The notes beneath the pieces are model-generated. The model did no database searches. It saw only the letters and a list, made by a program, of their open reading frames with translations, and had not been told where the DNA came from. Source: JBCCMQ01 sp039026235 (lineage in GTDB: Bacteria; Pseudomonadota; Alphaproteobacteria; Rhodobacterales; Rhodobacteraceae). From it: a DNA stretch of 64,000 bases. A program made the translations under genes and the position numbers. Shown piece by piece: positions 60,502 to 64,000 of this stretch. The stretch's first letter is position 1, and every line of letters begins with the position of its first letter. The stretch is taken from positions 1 to 64,000 of the forward strand of contig JBCCMQ010000012.1 in NCBI GenBank assembly GCA_039026235.1. The letters run 5' to 3'.

Positions 60502-60672
60502 TCAGGTCTTTGCTTTGAACTTGCATAGACCAGCAAAAACGGCGCCAGCCGAGGCAATAAACACCATCGCCGGCGACACCGAATGGACCCCTGCCCGACA
60601 AGCATTGGAGGCGGGTAAATTGAGCATGTAGAGGTCTGACCGGATTTGACGGGTGGCGAATAGAGAAGGCCA
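60502..60672 (-). pseudogene. C-terminal relic of a third VPLPA-CTERM paralog
   Basis: The minus-strand frame ending at the TGA at 60502-60504 reads LFATRQ, then VHSVSPAMVFIASAGAVFAG and LCKFKAKT. It aligns with the LFSTAR...PPAM...AGLRRLK ends of copies A and B. No signal peptide or body remains in frame, so only the tail of a decayed duplicate survives. Confidence 0.65.
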
Positions 60673-60773
60673 AAATCCGAACAGCAGAAGGAAAGACCCC
60701 CGCGACGACTACATCACGAGGGCCAACTTACTTACACAAGCGCAAAAAAGCGCTGCACTGATCAATGAAAAAC

Positions 60774-61370
60774 TCAGAGCCTGCGCCGCCGGACGCGCAA
60801 CACTCCAAACACGGCACACATCGACGCCATCAACGTCATCCCGGCAGGTAATGGTACAGGAGAGACTGGCGCATCGCGCGCAACCTCAAACGACAGATTG
60901 TCGAGGAGCAATGACCCCTCGCGGTTGCCAGCTGCGACAACCCGGAATTCGTCCATTTCAGGCGTTGCCCAAGGACCGACGGTCAACCAGGCGTTTTCGA
61001 TTCCAAAGGCAAAGGTGTTCGTGGACCAAACTTCGTCGCCATCCAGAAAGCCCTTCAGCCGGAACATATCGTGAAGGACGAACCCGCGATGAATGTCGAA
61101 AGAGTTGAAGGCGAAGAGGGCGCCGCCTGCCCGAGTTACAGAGAAGTAATCTCCCGGCAGAAAATCGGAGTCTACCAGATAGGATTCTGCGACTGCCGCG
61201 AAAGAATCTCCGTTTTCGCCTGTAACCGTGAAGCCGTTTTCAACCCAGGGCAGGTCCGCCCAGGTGCCGTTCCCTTCCCCGAATTCCAAGACGATTGTCT
61301 CGGCGGATACTGCTGGCGCGGACAATCCGAGTATGCTGCAGATTGCACCAGCCAATCGAAGTGCTTTCAT
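60774..61370 (-). CDS. VPLPA-CTERM exported protein, copy C (different body)
   Basis: A 198-residue protein with a signal peptide (MKALRLAGAICSILGLSAPA, cleavage near VSAE), a beta-rich body with FEVARDAP near the end, and a textbook sorting tail SPVPLPAGMTLMASMCAVFG followed by VLRVRRRRL. The body (TWADLPWVENGFTVTG, then FSVTRAGGALFAFNSFDIH, WLTVGPWATP) resembles carbohydrate-binding-like PEP-CTERM proteins and differs from copies A and B. Divergent from the histidine kinase gene. Confidence 0.88.
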   Translation of the reverse strand: MKALRLAGAICSILGLSAPAVSAETIVLEFGEGNGTWADLPWVENGFTVTGENGDSFAAVAESYLVDSDFLPGDYFSVTRAGGALFAFNSFDIHRGFVLHDMFRLKGFLDGDEVWSTNTFAFGIENAWLTVGPWATPEMDEFRVVAAGNREGSLLLDNLSFEVARDAPVSPVPLPAGMTLMASMCAVFGVLRVRRRRL

Positions 61371-61592
61371 CGCTAGGGTTCCTTTCAGAGCAAACGGGTG
61401 TTGGCCCGTTGATTGGCAACAAAGTCCGGCAGAAAAGGATCAGTTTGATGCCGCGCTTTGCATCAATGGTCACAAGTTGCAGGCGCTCTGACACAATTGA
61501 TACATTTGGCGACACGGATACGAAAAGCTGCAATGCTTTCATCGCACGCGCGTTCCAAACTGCAACGCTTGGACCAAGAAAGGTGACCCACA

Positions 61593-64000
61593 TTGGATCA
61601 GATCAGCCTGCAATCCAAGGCGGAAACAGACACTGCTGTTGCGATCCTGAAGGATGCGTTTTCCGGGATCGACTTTGGTATGGCTCTGTTGGATGAGGAT
61701 CTGAATTTCATTCTCTTCAACGAAAAGTACTCTGAATTGGCCTTTGCCGGGTTAGCGTCCCCCAAGATTGGTCAGAACGCGATCAACTTCTCGATCGAAC
61801 AGATGGAACGCGGCCTGTATGTCCTGCCGCCCGCCATCTCGCCCGCTCAGATGACCCAGTCGCTTGTTGAGGCAGTGAGGACCTGTCAGAAACATATAGA
61901 GTTGGAGCGTACGGACGGTGTGTTCCTCGTGGCATCGTCAAAGAAGACAGCGCTTGGCGGATATCTGATTTCGGTAAGCGACGTGACCGATCGCAAACGT
62001 GCCGAAGCGGCCGAGGAAGATCGTTGGCGTGCTGTCACGGATGCGGTTGGGGCGCTTAAGGAAGGCTTCGCGCTCTGGGACGCCGATTTCCGATTCATGA
62101 TGTGCAACAAACGCTATGAAGAGCTGATCCTCTCGCACCGCGCGGAACCTCTTTCCCCCGGAACTCCGGGGGAAAATGCCATCCGCGAAGCGTTCCGTAG
62201 TGGAACGGTCGACCTTCCAGAAGATCTGACCGAAGAAGACTATGTCGAAGGCGTCATGACCTGGGTGCGCAGCTACGGGGATCAAATCGAGGCGAAATAT
62301 AAGGATGGAAGAACCATCATTGCGTCCGCCAATCGGACCGAGCTGGGCGGCGTGCTTTTGACAGCCCTCGACGTCACGGAAGAACGCAATGCACAAGCCA
62401 AGGCCCGCGCGCTTCTCTTTGATGCCATGGAATCCCTGGAAGAAGGTTTTGCGCTTTGGGACAGCGAAATGCGCTTTCTCATGTGCAACAAAAAGCATCT
62501 GGAAATCGTGGCACCCTATCGAAAAACACCTTGGCCGGCCGGCACACCCGCCGATGAGACGATTGTGGAAGCCTTTCATTCCGGCGTTCACGCTTTGGCC
62601 AACGATCTGACAGAGCACGAGTACCTTTCAGATATCAGCGCTTGGGCCCAGAATTTCGAGGTTCCGCGTGAATTTCACTACAGGGACGGACGAACCGTCA
62701 TCATTACGCCTCATCGCACTGAGCTTGGTGGTTATCTGCTGACATCTCTGGACGTCACCGAAGCCCGCAACACCGAAATCAAGGCGCGTGAGATGCTGCT
62801 GGACGCCTTCCAGGCCCTCGATGAGGGACTCGTACTTTGTGATGAAAAAATGAACTACATCTTCAGCAACGATGCCTGGAAAAAGATGCTGTTCCAGGGG
62901 CGAGAAGACGGCATACCAAAACCCGGTGAAAGCGTCATCGAAAACCTCATCGCGCACGTCCGAAGCGGGTATTATGCGATCCCAGAGAACATGTCGGAAG
63001 ACGACTACGTCGCCTGGATGATGGGAGAGATGTCTCAACATGGCAAACAGGTGCACTATGGCTCTGCCGACGGTCGGCATTTTATTGGATCGTCACACCT
63101 GACCGCCTTCGGTGGCTCACTGCTTTTTGTGCGTGATGTCACAAAGCAGTTCGATGCCGAGGAAAACCGGTTGGCGGCTGTCAATGATGCATTGGACGCA
63201 ATCGATGATCCTTTGGCGCTTTTTAGCGCGGGGCATCGGTTTCTTCTGGCGAATAAAGCGTGGCTTGAAATGGTCAAGGGCCGCGGCGAGCCAGAACACG
63301 GCGACACTGCCGACAGCCTGTTTTCGCGGCTGTTGGAGAACGGGTTCTACAAGCTGCCGGAGGGTGTCACGCGAGAGGAGTTCTACACCCGCGGTCTGAG
63401 CGCTATGCAAGACTTTGCCACGAACTACCCGCTGTCACTCGACGACGGCACCGAACAACTGGCAAATTCCCGCAAGACTGGACTGGGTGGCTTCCTTTTA
63501 TCCTACCGCGATGTCACCGAGCAAATGGCAGTGGAGGCAGAGTTGAAGCAACAGCGTGAAATCACCCACCAGAACGAAAAGCTTTCTGCCTTGGGTGAAC
63601 TGCTCGCGGGCGTTGCGCATGAATTGAACAACCCCCTATCGGTCGTATTCGGCTATTCCCAAATGCTTCAGGGAAAAGTCGAAGATCCCGTTTTGTCCGA
63701 ACGGGTTGATCTGATCTGCCAAGCCTCCGAACGGGCCGCCAAGATCGTCCGGACGTTTTTGGCCATGGCGCGACAACGTCCGATGGAGTCAAACCCCTGC
63801 TCGGTCAACGATGTTGTGGTGACGGCGCTTGAGGTGTCCAGCTATTCTTTGAAAAGCAATGGCACCCAGGTGCGCGTGGAACTCGACGACGAAAACCCCG
63901 AGGTCATCGGTGATTTTGACCAGCTTGCGCAGGTGCTGAGCAACCTTGTCGTCAACGCCGGACATGCCGTCCAAGACAAAGGGGAAGCGGGCAAGATCGT
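61593..64000 (+). CDS. Multi-PAS sensor histidine kinase (3' end cut by window edge)
   Basis: A soluble kinase starting TTG at 61593, with AAAGGTGA upstream and an in-frame TGA just before. Five PAS_7-type domains follow one another at about 125-residue spacing, each with a core like LKEGFALWDADFRFMMCNKR (second copy, about 148) and ending ELGGYLL-SVSDVTDR. The DHp domain starts near 655; its phosphorylated histidine is about 676 in AGVAHELNNPLSVVFGYSQM. The ATPase domain begins before the edge, with an N-box-like NLVVNAGHAVQ. No transmembrane helix or HAMP is seen. It probably senses a cytoplasmic signal; a fused or adjacent receiver would lie beyond the window. Confidence 0.92.
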   Translation, partial: MDQISLQSKAETDTAVAILKDAFSGIDFGMALLDEDLNFILFNEKYSELAFAGLASPKIGQNAINFSIEQMERGLYVLPPAISPAQMTQSLVEAVRTCQKHIELERTDGVFLVASSKKTALGGYLISVSDVTDRKRAEAAEEDRWRAVTDAVGALKEGFALWDADFRFMMCNKRYEELILSHRAEPLSPGTPGENAIREAFRSGTVDLPEDLTEEDYVEGVMTWVRSYGDQIEAKYKDGRTIIASANRTELGGVLLTALDVTEERNAQAKARALLFDAMESLEEGFALWDSEMRFLMCNKKHLEIVAPYRKTPWPAGTPADETIVEAFHSGVHALANDLTEHEYLSDISAWAQNFEVPREFHYRDGRTVIITPHRTELGGYLLTSLDVTEARNTEIKAREMLLDAFQALDEGLVLCDEKMNYIFSNDAWKKMLFQGREDGIPKPGESVIENLIAHVRSGYYAIPENMSEDDYVAWMMGEMSQHGKQVHYGSADGRHFIGSSHLTAFGGSLLFVRDVTKQFDAEENRLAAVNDALDAIDDPLALFSAGHRFLLANKAWLEMVKGRGEPEHGDTADSLFSRLLENGFYKLPEGVTREEFYTRGLSAMQDFATNYPLSLDDGTEQLANSRKTGLGGFLLSYRDVTEQMAVEAELKQQREITHQNEKLSALGELLAGVAHELNNPLSVVFGYSQMLQGKVEDPVLSERVDLICQASERAAKIVRTFLAMARQRPMESNPCSVNDVVVTALEVSSYSLKSNGTQVRVELDDENPEVIGDFDQLAQVLSNLVVNAGHAVQDKGEAGKI

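Noticed and set aside
1..64000. CRISPR array, tRNA or rRNA genes, intact insertion sequences
   Set aside because: No regularly spaced repeats, no CCA-ended cloverleaf candidates, no transposase motifs or terminal inverted repeats were noticed. Weak tRNA-like folds could be missed by eye.

Overview
The window looks like a chromosomal segment of a GC-rich marine alphaproteobacterium, most likely a member of the Rhodobacterales (Roseobacter group). The basis is gene content: several TRAP and tripartite tricarboxylate (TctABC) uptake systems, type I sulfatases, VPLPA/PEP-CTERM-type surface proteins and tightly overlapping ATGA gene junctions. No rRNA, tRNA, CRISPR array or intact insertion sequence was seen. 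Gene assignments rest on motifs read by eye; no database search was possible.

Layout. 1-7.7 kb (minus strand): a partial CadC/TolB-type regulator, a GNAT acetyltransferase, a small tautomerase, a class III aminotransferase, a universal stress protein that appears to start with ATT, and a TAXI-type TRAP transporter. 8.2-10.7 kb: a chemoreceptor with a NIT sensor domain. 10.7-13.7 kb: a gene-poor stretch, a secreted esterase and a DoxX-like protein. 14.0-15.6 kb: a divergent EF-Tu paralog behind a promoter, a 27-codon leader ORF and terminator-like hairpins. 15.8-22.6 kb: a two-domain stress protein, a sulfatase, a second TAXI TRAP system whose permease carries an in-frame amber codon, and a LysR regulator. 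22.8-25.3 kb: a GbsR-type regulator, a DUF4166 protein and a saccharopine-dehydrogenase-like protein. 25.4-27.9 kb: a CobW-family GTPase opposite an orphan BtuF-like protein. 28.8-36.3 kb: a TctCBA transporter plus sulfatase, divergent from MarR, a second sulfatase and a metallo-hydrolase. 36.7-43.9 kb: a MoxR/DUF58/SpoIIM/RDD membrane operon and a membrane protein. 44.7-51.3 kb: MarR, a DctPQM TRAP transporter and a reductive dehalogenase fused to its own flavin/2Fe-2S reductase. 51.7-58.6 kb: a six-gene operon described below. 58.9-61.4 kb: a tandem VPLPA-CTERM family with one relic copy. 61.6 kb to the end: a multi-PAS histidine kinase, cut by the window edge.

Two systems stand out. First, 51745-58569 carries counterparts of all four Campylobacter jejuni enzymes that make the activated phosphoramidate donor for capsule modification (Cj1418 L-glutamine kinase, Cj1416 phosphoglutamine cytidylyltransferase, Cj1417 gamma-glutamyl-CDP-amidate hydrolase, Cj1415 CDP-phosphoramidate kinase). 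They lie in one overlapping operon with a formyltransferase-fold protein and a sulfotransferase-fold protein. The Cj1415 product carries a 3'-phosphate like PAPS, so the sulfotransferase-fold protein is a good candidate for the missing phosphoramidate transferase. Second, 44695-51254 looks like a complete regulated module for taking up and reductively dehalogenating an organic acid, probably a halogenated aromatic acid.

A recurring theme is substrate-binding protein plus permease plus hydrolase, with a dedicated regulator: LysR, MarR or MarR. The cell appears specialised for scavenging sulfated, carboxylated and halogenated organic acids at low concentration.
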